From Todiramphus chloris collaris (taxonomy: Eukaryota; Chordata; Aves; Coraciiformes; Alcedinidae): DNA of 64,000 nucleotides. The number at the start of each line of letters is the position of its first letter. The first letter of the stretch is position 1. A program made the position numbers and the translations under genes. Location of the stretch: positions 6,438,254 through 6,502,253 of the forward strand of contig JANVCC010000030.1 in assembly GCA_025345505.1 (NCBI GenBank). The letters run 5' to 3'. Under the pieces are notes generated by a model. That model saw only the letters and a list, made by a program, of their open reading frames with translations, was not told where the DNA came from and made no database searches. Positions 12,841-25,367 of the stretch are shown here, in pieces.

Positions 12841-15026
12841 GATCACCAAGGGAGCAACAGTTTCACAGCAATTTTTTGATGCTGGCATTTCCATTTTTAG
12901 TTATGTTTATTGTAACTTTATGTGTTTTTGTTGTAATGGATGAGCAAGTCAAAACTTCGTGCTAATGTGAAATCACTAGCATTACTTTTTCTCCTTTTTT
13001 GGAGCAAAATTTTTGTTTGAGCTATAATTTATTACTTTATTATTCAAAGACTGATCTATTTAAAGCGGGTGGAGGTGAATGTTTGGCATTTTTGTCCTAG
13101 ATTTTGCAGGAAATTGTGGGCTTTTTCATGTTAACTTACAGAGCACCCTTCCCACAGCACAAGACACAGCTTCTGCCATGCTTTTCTCAAGTAGACAGAT
13201 TTTGAATTTACCTTTTAAAAAATTCTCTGTAGCTGCATTTCCCCTTCCAAGCATGTTTTGTTTCCAGCTCACACAAGCTCTATAGCTTTATATTAAGTCC
13301 TTCAACTCAGACAAGAGGGGAATGAGAGACCAGTACTTATGTGAATAGAGATGTGGAGCTGAGATCTCTGACCTTACCCAGCCCAGGGACAGGACCAGAG
13401 TTGCAATATAAACCTCAATATTAATTTGGACAAGTTAAGAGATATAAATTCAGATCACAAGTGTATATTAATGGCAAAATAAACCACATTGGTTTGCAGG
13501 AATATTAGATTTAGCATTACGGCATTAGATATTTCTATCAAAAATTTGGCAGTTTCATGGAATGAGGTCATTTCTGTACAGGTAATGTGACTGTGCCAGG
13601 GTGATGGAAGCCTCCAGGAGAGACGGAGATGGTGGGGAGAGGGTGGTGGCCAGACTATGCATGGCAGGAGGTGTCAGTGGAGGTAACCACCTCCACATGC
13701 AGACATGGCTACACAGAGCCAGGGCTGCAGGACTGTGTCACTCCAGGCAAAGCAGGGCTGGGTGGCAGAAGTCTCCCAGTGCTGGAAAGCAGAGCAGCTC
13801 ATGGAGGTCTAAGGGGGCTGTTTGGCTGCCTACACAACACTTGATCGCTTGGTGGTGAAACCTCAAGCAAATCAACATCCAGTGAATAAGACCACAAACT
13901 GCAGAAACAGAAAGGTTTCCTGAATGAGTCTACACAGGAGACATTCAAGCAGGGTGATGCAGGACTCCATCCCTGGAAACACATCTCCTCACCAGTCCCA
14001 GGAGGATCCCAACCAGAAACCCAGTCATAGACTCCAAATACTCCAAAATATTGTCAACAAAGAACCAACTCCTTTAGGCTCAAACCACAAAGGAAGCCCT
14101 ACACTGAAGGTGCACACAGCATCTTCACTGATGGCTGTAGATAAAATCCTGAAGGAGACAAAAGAACTTAATTACATCCAGAATGTCTTGTCGGGGACAG
14201 AAGAGGCGACATTGATCCCAGCAGCTATATCCCACGTTCCCAGTGACCGACACGCTCACCCTCACTATGGGAAACAGCACAAAGCTAACGCTCGGCCAAA
14301 CAGCACGCCAAAAGACAAGCAGAAACTGCACACATTGAAAAGTCCACACATCACACCAAAAGCATGTCTTTTGACCCTTATCTTTATATAAATTCTCCTG
14401 CTTTTCAATAGAAGAAATATAAAGAGCTCCTCTTGTGTAGGAGAAATTCCCCAGGCCGAGCTGCTACTCGTTCCATGGGGTCCAAGTGCCACCTTGTGTT
14501 CAATCGCTGAATTTCAGGTGAGCTTTTCTCGTATCCACCCAAACACCAGCTCCTGCAAGCCATAGAAATGCTTGTAGGGGGTTTAGGCTCTTTTAACGCC
14601 GAATTAATTGCACGTTGAAATGCCAGCAAAGCCATTTAACAATAAATACAGCTGCGTGTTTGACAAACGTGAACTGCTTACACAATAAATTCTTGATGCT
14701 TACCTTACATGACCTCTGTAAAGCTCACGTACATCCCAACCCCTCCTCTTGAATGCAGTTACAGCTGTGCTGGTCATCACCATCCTCATTCCTCTCTACT
14801 GGCCACACAAGAGGATGACTCTTGGTGCAATTAGAGCTCCGTGAAATTGTTTTTCAGGCAGGAACTGGGGGACAGCAGAGGGAGCTGGAAATAGTAGGTT
14901 TGCAAAAAAATTATGGGTTTATAACAAGGAACTGCTCAGGAATTAAAGTCAAGATTTCTTGGAAAGGCACAGCTGACATAAATTAAAAACTCAGAAAAGT
15001 TGAAGTGCTCATCTTGAGACGTGCTC

Positions 15027-15370
15027 AGAAGACTGAGAGGTGATCCGATCAATGCTCATCAATATCTAACGGCTGGGGGGCAAGAGGATGGGGCCAGACT
15101 CTTCTCAGTGGTGTCCAGTGACAGGACAAGGAGCAACAGGCCCACACAGAAGGTCCCATCTAAACATGGAAGAGAAATTTCTTTGCCGTGAAGGTGACAA
15201 AGGCTGGCCCAGGCTTCCCAGAGAAAATGTGGAGTCTCCTTCTCCGGAGAGATTCCAAACCTGCCTGGGACCCCTGATCTGGGTGACTCTGCTAGAGCAG
15301 GGAGGTCGGACCAGATGATCTCCAGAGGTCCCTTCCAACCACAACCATGCTGGAATTCTGTGATTCTGTG
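15027..15370 (+). mobile_element. CR1 LINE, 5'-truncated 3' end, about 340 bp
   Basis: This is a forward CR1 copy that starts inside the end of ORF2. The segment 'ggatggggccagactcttctcagtggt' encodes the familiar GARLFS-like part of the ORF2 C-terminus. It continues through the block 'gtggagtctccttct', then 'ggagagattccaaacctgcctggga', and ends in 'ccagatgatctccagaggtc' and an ATTCTGTGATTCTGTG tail. The phrase 'gattccaaacctgcctgg' links it to the copies at 30584, 40277 and 57236. There is no open protein. The complete 3' tail and truncated 5' end are typical of target-primed insertion. Confidence 0.93.
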
Positions 15371-17332
15371 TACGAGAAAACTTTCAATATTTAATTACTG
15401 AGCTACATTTTAAAAGCAAAAAAGATAGAACACTAAACCAGAGTTTAGTTTTTCAGTGTGGATCAAAGCAAATACCTAGTCAATCCCTATTAAAACCTAT
15501 TAATTAATTATAGTTTCGGGTGTATGGAAAAATAAAAGCATATGAGCACATGTGAAAAAAGTATGGAAAAAACTATTTACTACATATGGTTTCATAAAGT
15601 TTAAGTCTTCCAAAAACCATCAGCAGTTACATATTTTGGGGTCAGACCATGGCAACCAGACTGGCAGTTGCTTACTAAATAAGAAGAGCTTTCACTATTG
15701 TTTTTCCACATCTCAGGAACTCAGCTCATATTTATCAGCCCAGATGTTAAGCACAGATGCTGTGACCCTCCCTGGGCTCACACAGGGCATGGAAGACATG
15801 CAAGAGCCATGTGGATGCACACAAACCCCCAACACAGCAGTGAGAGATTCACCATAGCACTGGGCCCAGCACTGACACAGGATGGGAAGATGAAAAGTAA
15901 AGGAAATTCAGACTAAACTGGAAATAGTCTGGAAAAAGAAGAGGTCCCATTGTCTGGGTGCACAGAGTGGAACAATGTGCAGTGGTTTACGCACTGATAT
16001 GGGAATGGATGAGATTAAGTTTTCAGTGTTGGTTGCAGAAGTTGCATTGTCTAGAGGAGAGATTGTTACCCCTGTTCCAGAGCTATTATACCTGGGCTTT
16101 TTTTTTATCTTGTCTATCTTGTGTCTTGATGGCTTGGTCAGACCAAACAAGTCCTGGACCACATGCAATATCTGAGAGTGAGGTTGTGAACCAGTTTCTG
16201 TGTATTCAGCTAGTGTAGGAGCATGATGCAAAATCATCTCACAATCTACCTCTGACTTCGATGAAGGTGGGTCACCTTAAGAGCATTTCAGACTGCAAAA
16301 GAACATCCAGTTTTATACTTTTCTGTTTTCTTCACTCCTGATTGAAAACATAAAGCATAATAAGTATGTTATGGTTCTAACAAAGTACATGTCAGCACTA
16401 GTAGTAATAGTCTGTAACAAATAATTAGCAGAAATAAAAGAATTAAGTTCAATTTGAAGTCCACATATAGGAAAATATGCCACTTAGGGATGTGCTCTAC
16501 TCAGATACAATTCGTTTGCTGTTTCTCCCTACTCTATATGCGGTTTTCTCTTATCTTGTATGTATGTAAAGAATATATCCCTAAATTTACCTACCTATAA
16601 CTGATAGACTTCATAAAATACACGGTATTGCCCTGTTTTCCCATTAGTAAGGTCAGAACAACTCAGAATGGTCAGATTTCCATAAAAATCCTAGTGGGGT
16701 GTCCTTCCTCCATGGATTCCAGGAGCTGCAGGTCTGGGCAATAGCCTTTCACTGAGCTGAAGTAATGCAGCCTTACCAGACATCTCTTCCATTTTCTTTC
16801 CCTATAACCTGAATGCAATTATACTGAAACCAAGGAAAGATTTCAAAAAGAATGCAAGACAAATATGCAGATTGTTTTTGCACAGGCTTTGTTGAGCATG
16901 CAAAGTAACTAAGTAATAATTGTTGGGATAATGCCTGTTAAAAGACCAAATACAAACAGACTCACAGCTACTGCACATTCTTCAAGAAAAAAAGTGTTTG
17001 TTTTTAAGCCCTTTAATCTTTTACTTTCTTAGAAAAGACATTTTCTCTCCATGTATGTACCCAGTAAAATAATAAATCTTTCCATCTTGGAAAAAAAAAA
17101 ATTCTTACAATTAATCTTTAATCCTTTTATTAGTCCTTCTAAAGCAAATGAAATCTCTGGGGATTAAAGTAGTACTTGGTACTCACTTTGCAAGGCCATC
17201 AACGCAAGTTAGGTTAATGGCAATGAATAGCTGCAGAACGTGCGTTTCCAGCGTGGTTGTTTATCTGTCTGTGTGCACATTCCCAGGGTGTGCATAACTG
17301 AGTATTTCCAATGCAGATGCCCCCTCCCAATG

Positions 17333-17369
17333 AAAAAAAAAAAAACAAAAAAAAACAAAAAAAAACCCC
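17333..17369 (+). repeat. A-rich simple repeat with C interruptions
   Basis: A13, then C, A9, C, A9 and CCCC. The A9C pattern points to slippage growth. No transposon body lies next to it on the side where a poly(A) tail would need one. Confidence 0.9.
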
Positions 17370-17588
17370 AGGAAAACATTTGAAAATCCATGAACAGGCT
17401 GAACAGCACTGATTAGTGCAACAGCACTTGTTACCCGCTTCCTCTGAGCAGCACGCTGAGTTCATTTTTGTTAATAATAAACACATCACTCCTTTGCTGA
17501 GAACAGGTGCCTCTGATACATTTCTTTCTATTTTCCTCCTAATTCTGCCAAAAAATGAAGCTCCACGGTATCTGCCTCTGACTTAGAG

Positions 17589-17612
17589 TGACAGACTGAC
17601 AGGTGTTGTCAG
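17589..17612. promoter_or_regulatory. TGACAG pair with 6-bp-arm inverted repeat
   Basis: TGACAG occurs at 17589-17594 and 17597-17602. The second overlaps a perfect dyad, CTGACA (17596-17601), spacer GGTGT, TGTCAG (17607-17612). TGACAG is the known core for TALE homeodomain proteins (MEIS, PREP, TGIF). The surrounding 17580-17870 is more balanced in composition than its flanks and is not a repeat I know. A binding role is inference from motif arrangement only. Confidence 0.25.
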
Positions 17613-18405
17613 CGAGGTGCCCGACGACTGCGAGATTTGTTTGTCTTTTAATGGAATTCAATAAGGCATAAAAGCAAGACAAAGCAGCAGCATGTGCAGC
17701 TCGAGGAAGCCTTGGCAAGGCAGCCTTGCAAAATGTAAAAAACCCTGAATATTTTGATCAGGTAATAAAACGCATTGTCTATACAGTTGCCTTTTACTGT
17801 GCTCTCACAGACCCAATTACTTATCACCGCTCGGGCCGTGGGTGCTACCAAGCCCACATGTTGTGGTTTACGCTTGGTGATCTTAAGCATAAAGCCTCAG
17901 GGAAGTTAAAATGAGGAAAAAATAAGTTAAAAAATCAGACTTCAGTCTCTTTAGTACAGAGCTGTGGTTCATCATCTACCTACTGGTCCCTTCAAGTGTT
18001 TGTTTTGCATAAGAAAAATGCTGATTAAAAAGGTACTAACTCTTCTTTCTAGCCTTCCACAAGCTTACTGGCAGTAATAAACTCCAGTTCACAACCATAT
18101 GGCCTTCACTGTAAATAACACAAAAAAGGAGCAGATAACATTATCTGTCTACCTGAAAATAAAAGAAAACTACATTACAAGTGTCCCTGCACAGTCATAA
18201 TGTTCTCAATACTACTGAACCTGCAGCCATTACATGTCACCTGCAAGAACACTCCAAAAGGGTCACTGTCCAACAGTGCATCCCATGCCCAGGTATTAGC
18301 CATGCGGAGAGTGGCTAAGGGTATAATGGTATGAGCATTTGGCAGCACATAAATACAGCAGTTTGTTGCAGAAAATGAAGATTTCTCTTCTCCTCCACAC
18401 AACAA

Positions 18406-18585
18406 AAATCATAGAATGGTTCGGGTTGGAAGGAACCTTAAAGATCATCTAGTTCCAACCCCCCTGCCATGGGCAGGTTCACCTCCCACTAGAGCAGGTT
18501 GCTCAAAGCCCCATCCAACCTGGCCTTGAACACATCCAGTGATGAAGCATCCACAGCTGCCCTGGGAAACCTGTTCCATGGTCCT
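18406..18585 (-). mobile_element. CR1 LINE 3' fragment (CR1-Y-like)
   Basis: This is a reverse-oriented CR1 3' end. On the + strand it starts 'aatcatagaatggttcgggt', then 'agatcatctagttccaaccc', 'ccctgccatgggcaggttca', 'ctcaaagccccatccaacct' and 'ggccttgaacacatccagtg'. These phrases, rather than the 'cacagagcagggggcccagc' type, place it with the CR1-Y kind of avian copies. It is about 180 bp with a well-preserved end, and it fades after 'cctgttccatggtcc'. It carries no coding sequence. Confidence 0.92.
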
Positions 18586-20925
18586 GCCCCCAAAAACATG
18601 TCCATTTATAGGGCATATTGATTCCCCTTCATCCAGGTATTCCCTGACATGCATCTGAAAAATCACATGGCTCTGCTCGAGGTTTTACTCACAGGATGTT
18701 GTTCACAGGGTTGTTAAAGCCACAACCCACGAGGGGTTCCTGCATGGTTTTAATCCCACCTGCCTGCAGGGTCAGAAACTCAGGTGACTGCACCATGCCC
18801 TTGGTGAGGTAGACAGAGAGGGCAGAGAGGGACATGTCCAAATGCCGTCGCGCTTTCACCGGGCCAGCTGTCATTTCCAGTCATGGCTGTGTGTAACATG
18901 TTGACACGTGAAAAAAGAAAATCCTGTTTTACTTTACTGAACAGTCAAATTTACAGTTATATTTGTTCTTTCTGTTCACAGATGTTAGATTTTCACATGA
19001 ATTAGTATTCTAATAAAGGAAAATCCTAAGACATTGTTGAAGCTCATGAGCAATGGAATAAGCGTCATTCTTTGATATCAAGATGTCAAACAGGATTATA
19101 AATACATTTCCCCATTATCTCTCACTTTTTAAGTCTTTTTTTCTTTTTTCTTTTTTTTAAGTAAAATTCACATTTAAACTCCCAACTATCAGCTGCTCTT
19201 CCCATCAAAGCATCGGCATCAGTGCCTATATTCAGTCTTGTGAAGGGAACCTGTTTCATGGAAAATCAGTGTATTCTCTGAAAGAAAGAATGCATGAAAA
19301 GAAGAAACCAGCACAATAGATGGCAAAGAAAGTCCTTGTTATTCCTAATACATAGCAGACCTCGTTCAATAGCTCGCCTGTGTGAAAAGTTAAATGCGAC
19401 CTTTGTGTTTCTGCCAAGGTCGGTGAATGCTGGTCATGCAAGTTAAAGTTGCCTGGGGTCTTTTTTACCTTACACAGCGAAAAAAAAAACATTTAAGAAG
19501 TCAAAAAACTTTAGAAAAAAAAGAAGAGGTGTAAAGTTAAAATGTTTGGACCAGCTCTACATCACTTAAATTTTTCCCTACTCCAAGATCCGTCACTTGG
19601 GAATCCCATCTTCTCACGGCTGCAAATGCAAGTCTGTACAGATTTTGGAAGATGCTTCCCAAGGACGTGATGCTGCCCAGGACTCTGCTCCAAGCCAGCC
19701 TTGTCCTCAATCACCTGCCTGTGCTTCAGGCACTGCTTATCCCATTGGAAAAAAAAAAAAAAGGGAAAAATTCCTGTGTTTAAGTCTGTTTTCATCACAG
19801 AGGGAAGTACTACATGAATAACTGACCAGTTTGGAATCTGCCAAGTTCTCTGTGTTTTTTACTACCTGCGTAAAACTGATTTATCAAAGTGCAAACAGAA
19901 AACCGGGCAATTTAATTGGACAACTTTCACCATTGTAAAATTTGGATGAGACAACCTACATGGGAAAAAAAGCACCTCTAAGTACTATTATTCATCCTCA
20001 AGCTTACCCTGGCCCAAACCCATTTTTAAGGTTGAGAAAAAAACATCTGATAAATTGGTTATTTTTATTTTTCATGCACCTTTGCACTTTCAGGTTCTGG
20101 CTGAAATCAGGTGGTGATGAGCTGAAATACCATGACAGGATGTTACTGTGGACTGAAATAGAAGAGCCATCACTTTTTTTTTTTTTAAGAGAGGTGGTTA
20201 TCATAAGGTTGAAAGCCTAATAATTAATTACAGAATAAGCTTGCAACAAGCAAAGCTTTTGGGTGCCTGCTACCATGTAAAGTGAATCCAAATTCGACAT
20301 CTGAAAAGGCACCTTCTCACATGAAAACAGTACAGCATTTTTATTTTTGACTCACCATCAAATTCCATGGACATGCATCTGAATCAGAACTGGACTTCAA
20401 AATTCTATACATGGAGAAAAAGAAAATACAGGTAAGACACTCCTATGGTATCAGCCCTTTGGGTGATGATGCTTTGATGGGTGGGTTTATCATCACTTCC
20501 AGAACATTTCTGAAGTTCTTCTTCTCCTGACCTTGGTTCTGATGAATTCCTCTCATCTGTGCCTTACAACCATTTCCATCTTGGCCTATTGCAATCCCCT
20601 CCTTTATGGGCTTCCTATTTTTAGGGAGAGGGGGTTATAACTCAACAATAAAATTTGCCTCCAGCTCAGACATGGAACAGATTCTCAGCCTGAAAACAGC
20701 TTTCAAGAAATACTAAAGAAATGTGTGGATGGGCCTCAGTTCATATTTAAACAAAGTCTAACCCACTGGTTGATGGGAGAAAGACTGAAAATCCAAATCT
20801 TGAAGTCTAAATACTTCAAGTTATTTTAATGTCCAATAATTAAAAACTAGTTCTCATTATTTTTAAATAACTCCGATGATACAAGAAGCATTTTCCATGT
20901 GTTTGTAACATTTAGAATTGTACAA
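18586..20925. other. Unique AT-rich noncoding DNA
   Basis: Nothing recognisable was seen. There are A or T runs at about 19749-19762 and 20174-20186, and a T-rich tract near 19130-19160. Open frames stay under 95 codons. Confidence 0.5.
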
Positions 20926-20985
20926 CAGCCCAGATTGGAAGGGACCTGGGAAGATCATGTGGTCCAGCCTTCGGTGGGAAAGGTA
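20926..20985 (-). mobile_element. Short CR1 3'-end fragment
   Basis: About 60 bp of the + strand read 'acaacagcccagattggaag', then 'ggacctgggaagatcatgtg' and 'gtccagccttcggtgggaaa'. This is the outermost 3' end of a CR1 copy in reverse orientation, of the kind whose end runs 'gtccaacctttc' and 'tgggaaag'. The match stops abruptly at about 20985, so the copy is severely truncated or eroded. Confidence 0.7.
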
Positions 20986-23900
20986 TATCACAAGGAGAGG
21001 GAGGTATAGAATGGAAAACAAGAGGCTAAATTAAGTACAACCTATACTGACTACACAATTACATACATTTCTAACCCTGGCACTTAAAACAGTTTGCACA
21101 TTGAAACTTTACAGAGTATAAAACTTGCAAATGTTTTAAGAGTAGAAACCTCTTTCTGTACTGATTTCCATTATTTAGACTAGACTTGAGTCTACATTTG
21201 AGTTTGAAAAAGAAAAACATAACGATTTCAAATGCATAATTTGAAATCTTACCCCCTTTTTAACTGGGAGCAGTACACAGCCTGCATTTCAGGGTCATTA
21301 GGGACTCAAGAATTGATGTGCCAGCAGTGAAGACTCAGACTGTATTCAGTCACAGAGCCATGAATAAGCATTGTTATTTTTCATCAAAAAAATCAGTCAT
21401 AATTCCCTTTGAACAGATCTCGACAGTCTTTTCTCTATTTGATCCCATTCTCCAATGTAGCTTCCAATGGGTTATGTCAGTCAGTCCAGACTAAAGTTTA
21501 GAAAGCGAGTTTCTGTAGCTAAAGCCAAAGAACACAAAAACATTCACATGCTGAGCTGAATACAAGAAAAATACAGCCCAGGGAACTTTAATAAAGAGCT
21601 CCGCTCCAAAAATCATTATTTTTATATTTAACTAGGGCTTCAAAATGTCATAAAAAATTTAGGTCAAGCACACGATGTCCAAAGGTTCTCAAGTAATACA
21701 AGGATAAAATTATCTGCCAGTAATTTATGTCCACCAGTGGGTAGCAGCAGGTAGCAGTTAATTGAAAAGTGGCTTATCTCTAATTATTCTTCTATATCCT
21801 CCTTACCAGCCATATTAGAGTGAATACACAAAAAACATACTTAAATACTGTTGAGTCTGGTGTAAAAAGAATATTCGGAAATTATGATACTCTTATTTTA
21901 ATCCATGCTTTGCACAAGAAGCTCTACAAACCTTTTTTTTTTTCAAATGCTATGTACATGATGTTTTCTGAGCTATACACAGGACTACATATTTCATGAT
22001 GTTGCTGACACAAATATGGAATTTAATTTAAATCTACCTTTTTTTTTTGGTTCTAATATTCTATTTTCTGAGTGAGATTCTGTTTTTTCTGAGAAAAAAA
22101 AAAAAACAAGTGGGTTTATGGCTTGAGGTATTGCAGTTATGAGTAACTCAGACTCTCCACAACCTCAACAACTATAGAACTATTCTTGGCCTTTTCGTGA
22201 ATTTCTTTGGCGACTGGGGACATTTTGATCCAGCAGCAGCAGATGGCCCTTAGCTACAGAACTGATACCTACGTCGAGTTTCACATTTCATTATCGCGAA
22301 GCTCAAGTCTAAGAAATTGCTTTTTTCCCTATTAGGAAGAGCTATAGCTTCTCCTCAACCACACTAGCCCCAAGACCAACAGTATATCACTTCATTAGAG
22401 TTGCTCCTTTGTTCACGAGGTCCGGTTTCTAGAACATACTACCCACGATGACTACAGCATTTTAATGTTATCTTGACATCTCTGCACTGGGGAGAGGTGG
22501 TGGCAGCTACCTGTGACCAGGGAGCAGCCCCTTGTTCGCCAAATGAACATGACAAGATGATGTGGGACTTTCTTAATTAGGAAAATACCTTATGATGAGC
22601 ACATAGAGCCCTTCAACTAGCAAAAGCTTACAAAGAAAATAGGAAAACTTTCAAGTTTTGTTGAAGTAAGCTGCACAGCTTTTACTGGAAAAAGGAAAAG
22701 AATTGGCAAAATCACCTGTAAAGCAAAAGGTCAGCTAAGAAAACCACTACCAAGGCAGCTCTGATTTACCCTGCACCAGTTATGTGAACATTACATCTCA
22801 TCCTATGAGCTGGAGGGGGGAAACCGCCTTAATTATACTGAGCACATTCTCCTCCTCAGCATCTCTCAAAGGAGTCCTCCAGGCAGGGCTGCCCCAGGAA
22901 GCCCCTCTGAGACTGTGCCATGCCCCGCTGTGGCCATGGTTGCAGCTCAGCCCTGCTTGGTGTCAGCAATGAACCCCCTGCCCGACTCCACGCAACATGC
23001 ACTGCCTAACGCTGCAGCAAAACCACTGCTCTGCAAAGGCAGAGACACCTCCCCTCCTGTGCTGAGGGACAGGTCCCAGGGGAACAGAATCCCAATTAAA
23101 TGTGGCTTTTCTTTAGTGGCTCTGTTTGAACGTAACCTTTACAGGCTGAGGACTGCTACCCGAGCTAAGCAAAACTGTTTATTCTCAGACTGCAAAATGA
23201 GAGCACAATTTTGCAATGGCAAACTGTGATGCTTACTGAGCAAACACTAAGAGAGGGTCTGAAAACCCTTGCAAGTTTCTATTATTTGCATCCAGAGCTC
23301 CATTTTAAGGTAACCAAATGGTCTTGCACTTTTCCTGTATCTGTTGATTACATCTGGTAGCATAAACAAACAGATTTTTCCAATCTATCCATATATATAT
23401 GTGTATATGTACGTGTTTATCTCAGATATGATCTCTCTTGATTCATATCATAAAATAGATTCAAAACTGTGACCCATGTGAAAGTATAAAATAGCCCCAG
23501 AATTCTAAAGCACCATTATTCTGGGCTAACAAGAGATTAATTTAGGGTCAGAATTACAATCCTCTACTGAGATACTGTCCTCCTTAACATATTAAGTACT
23601 AATAGTTACATGCATATGGTTAATATATATCCCAAAAGGAAACATCTGTACGAGACAAAGGACTGTGCAGACGTACCAGACACAAAACGTCATCGGACTG
23701 ACATGGACTTCCGTGGGTCATGATTTTCACTATGGTCCCTATCCCAAAATGACTTCAAGTCTCACCACTAAAAGTAATTACAGAAACTTTAAAAAACCCC
23801 ATATTCAGCTAGTGCTGGGGAAAAAAGATACAGAAGGATGTGAGTTTACCTTGTCAGTGCCCTGGGTAGAGCTGTGGGGAAGACACAGCTGTGGTCACAG

Positions 23901-25319
23901 GCTCGGCACACAGGTTTCCTCCTGTCATAGCCTCATGATGCTAGCCAAAAGCATGACACTGGATGCAGCAAGGTGTCCCAGCCACAACTCCTGCACTGCC
24001 TACGTCCAGCTCTGACTCCTGTTTAGCTCCAAGAGAGCAGAAGGAATCCAGAACACCAGGCTTGAAGCCATCTACGAATGATTGAAGTTCAATAACAACA
24101 GGCGATGCAGCCCAGGGACATCACGGCCCTTCCATCTGAGCATTTACCCCAGAACTAATTTTGCTGTAGTTGATAAATACTGAGAGTACGTGGTGGGTTT
24201 GACCTATGAACAGAATAAAAGAGGAATTAAAAACTACTTTAATGCAGGGATCATTTTTTCAGCTCGAGTCTAACAAAACTTTGTGGCAGTGACAAAGAGG
24301 GAAAACTTCTGAGACTGGAAAACAAGATCATATAACGATGCTGAGTTAGCAAGAGCATAAAGCAAAACAAGATAACTGATTTTCCAATTGCATTTAATTT
24401 AGAGAGTTTAAGACTTAAATAAAGAGAAAATTGTGGAAACTTATTGGAGCCAGAAACCATTAGTAGACTCTAACACTATATTAGTTTAAAAGGATTCTGT
24501 CAAGTGCAATTTTAGCATTTTAAATTTTTTTTCCATGTAATTAATGTCCCTGCAACATTAGTTACACTGTCTTTGAAGCTGGAAAATACTGTTTACTTTC
24601 CTATCTTCACTGACATTGAACTTTCCTTCACGTCTTCCATGGAGATATCACACCGCGGTCTCATTTCAGTTATAGCTTGGTTTATTCGTTTATTGGGCAC
24701 CTGTGTGACCAACATTATTCCTAATTCCTACCTTCCCAAGGATGCACGTGATGCTTTGCAAGCAGGTATAGCCTCTCCTGGGTTTTAGGACACTGACAGG
24801 CAATGAAGAAAATAATCTAGTGCACATTCGAGATGTGAGACAGCACTCTGGATACTGTTTGTACCAAATCTCTGATAGCACCGTTAGAAAAAAAAACTAA
24901 TACTAATAAAATTTACCAATACTAAATGGAAAGTATGTTGAGCCTGACTGTATAGGATTGCTTCTGTGGAGGGCGGGACTGACCGAAGCCCAGAGGGGCA
25001 CTGCTTGCTGTCCATCTCGTGGGCAAAGCCCAGAACCAGCTCACGTCCACTGGACAATGCTCCTGGCTGAAACTGAGTTTGAGGGGAAGCTGGAAGGGCT
25101 CAAAGGGACAGAAACCCCAAGACCAGCTGACTACATCAAGCCTGTTGACACGCTGTTCACAGAGAGGCTCCGTAAGTGATGGGACTGGCATTAAGATCCC
25201 TTTCCTCCAGCACCACCTCCACATTGTAGAGAACAGTCCAACCCTCTGGTCTTCCTTTCAGGGCATTCAACTCACAGCATTTCACCCAACAGTAGGCAGA
25301 GGGATGCAGCTCTAAAGGG
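20986..25319. other. Unique AT-rich noncoding DNA with one strong dyad
   Basis: No gene or repeat was recognised. A perfect 10-bp-arm inverted repeat at 21224-21248 is listed separately. There are A and T runs near 22035-22050 and 22094-22106, and a TA/TG-rich patch at about 23389-23416. A segment at 24958-25179 has an open frame ending near a GTAAGTG donor-like site, but I found no acceptor or protein match. Confidence 0.5.
21224..21248. repeat. Perfect inverted repeat, 10-bp arms, 5-bp spacer
   Basis: GATTTCAAAT at 21224-21233 is matched by its exact reverse complement ATTTGAAATC at 21239-21248, with spacer GCATA. It lies in unique AT-rich DNA. It could be a dimer binding site or a small hairpin, or chance. 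Confidence 0.8.
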
Positions 25320-25367
25320 GACTCAACTGCCTTGAAGGTCTTTTCCAACCTAAATGATTCTATTGTA
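25320..25367 (+). mobile_element. CR1 LINE 3'-terminal fragment
   Basis: The string 'ccttgaaggtcttttccaac' followed by 'ctaaatgattctatt' is the 3' end of a forward CR1 of the kind that ends in 'tttccaacctaaa'. The sequence upstream no longer aligns by eye, so only about 50 bp is called. The same ending is seen better preserved in the copy at 54470. Confidence 0.65.

Larger units (their letters stand above)
8906..15026. other. Unique AT-rich noncoding DNA, two small duplications
   Basis: No gene or interspersed repeat was recognised in these 6 kb. A T/G-rich low-complexity tract lies at about 10017-10090. Two short exact duplications are listed separately (10291-10330 and 12811-12840). The longest open frame is 155 codons on the + strand (13924-14391). 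It is rich in His, Lys, Pro, Ser and Thr, has no recognisable domain and no repeat origin I can see, and is not called as a gene. Confidence 0.5.
15371..18405. other. Unique AT-rich noncoding DNA
   Basis: No gene or interspersed element was recognised. The stretch includes an A-rich tract with regular C interruptions (17333-17369) and a compact block with TGACAG motifs around 17589-17612, both listed separately. The rest is AT-rich with scattered short open frames. Confidence 0.5.

Noticed and set aside
13924-14391. 155-codon + strand open frame, rich in His, Lys, Pro, Ser and Thr
   Set aside because: No recognisable domain, signal peptide or splice context. An overlapping reverse-strand frame covers part of it. 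This length is within what chance can give in six frames of 64 kb.
24958-25179. + strand open frame ending close to a GTAAGTG donor-like site
   Set aside because: No acceptor upstream and no protein match. The next 150 bp run into a CR1 tail.
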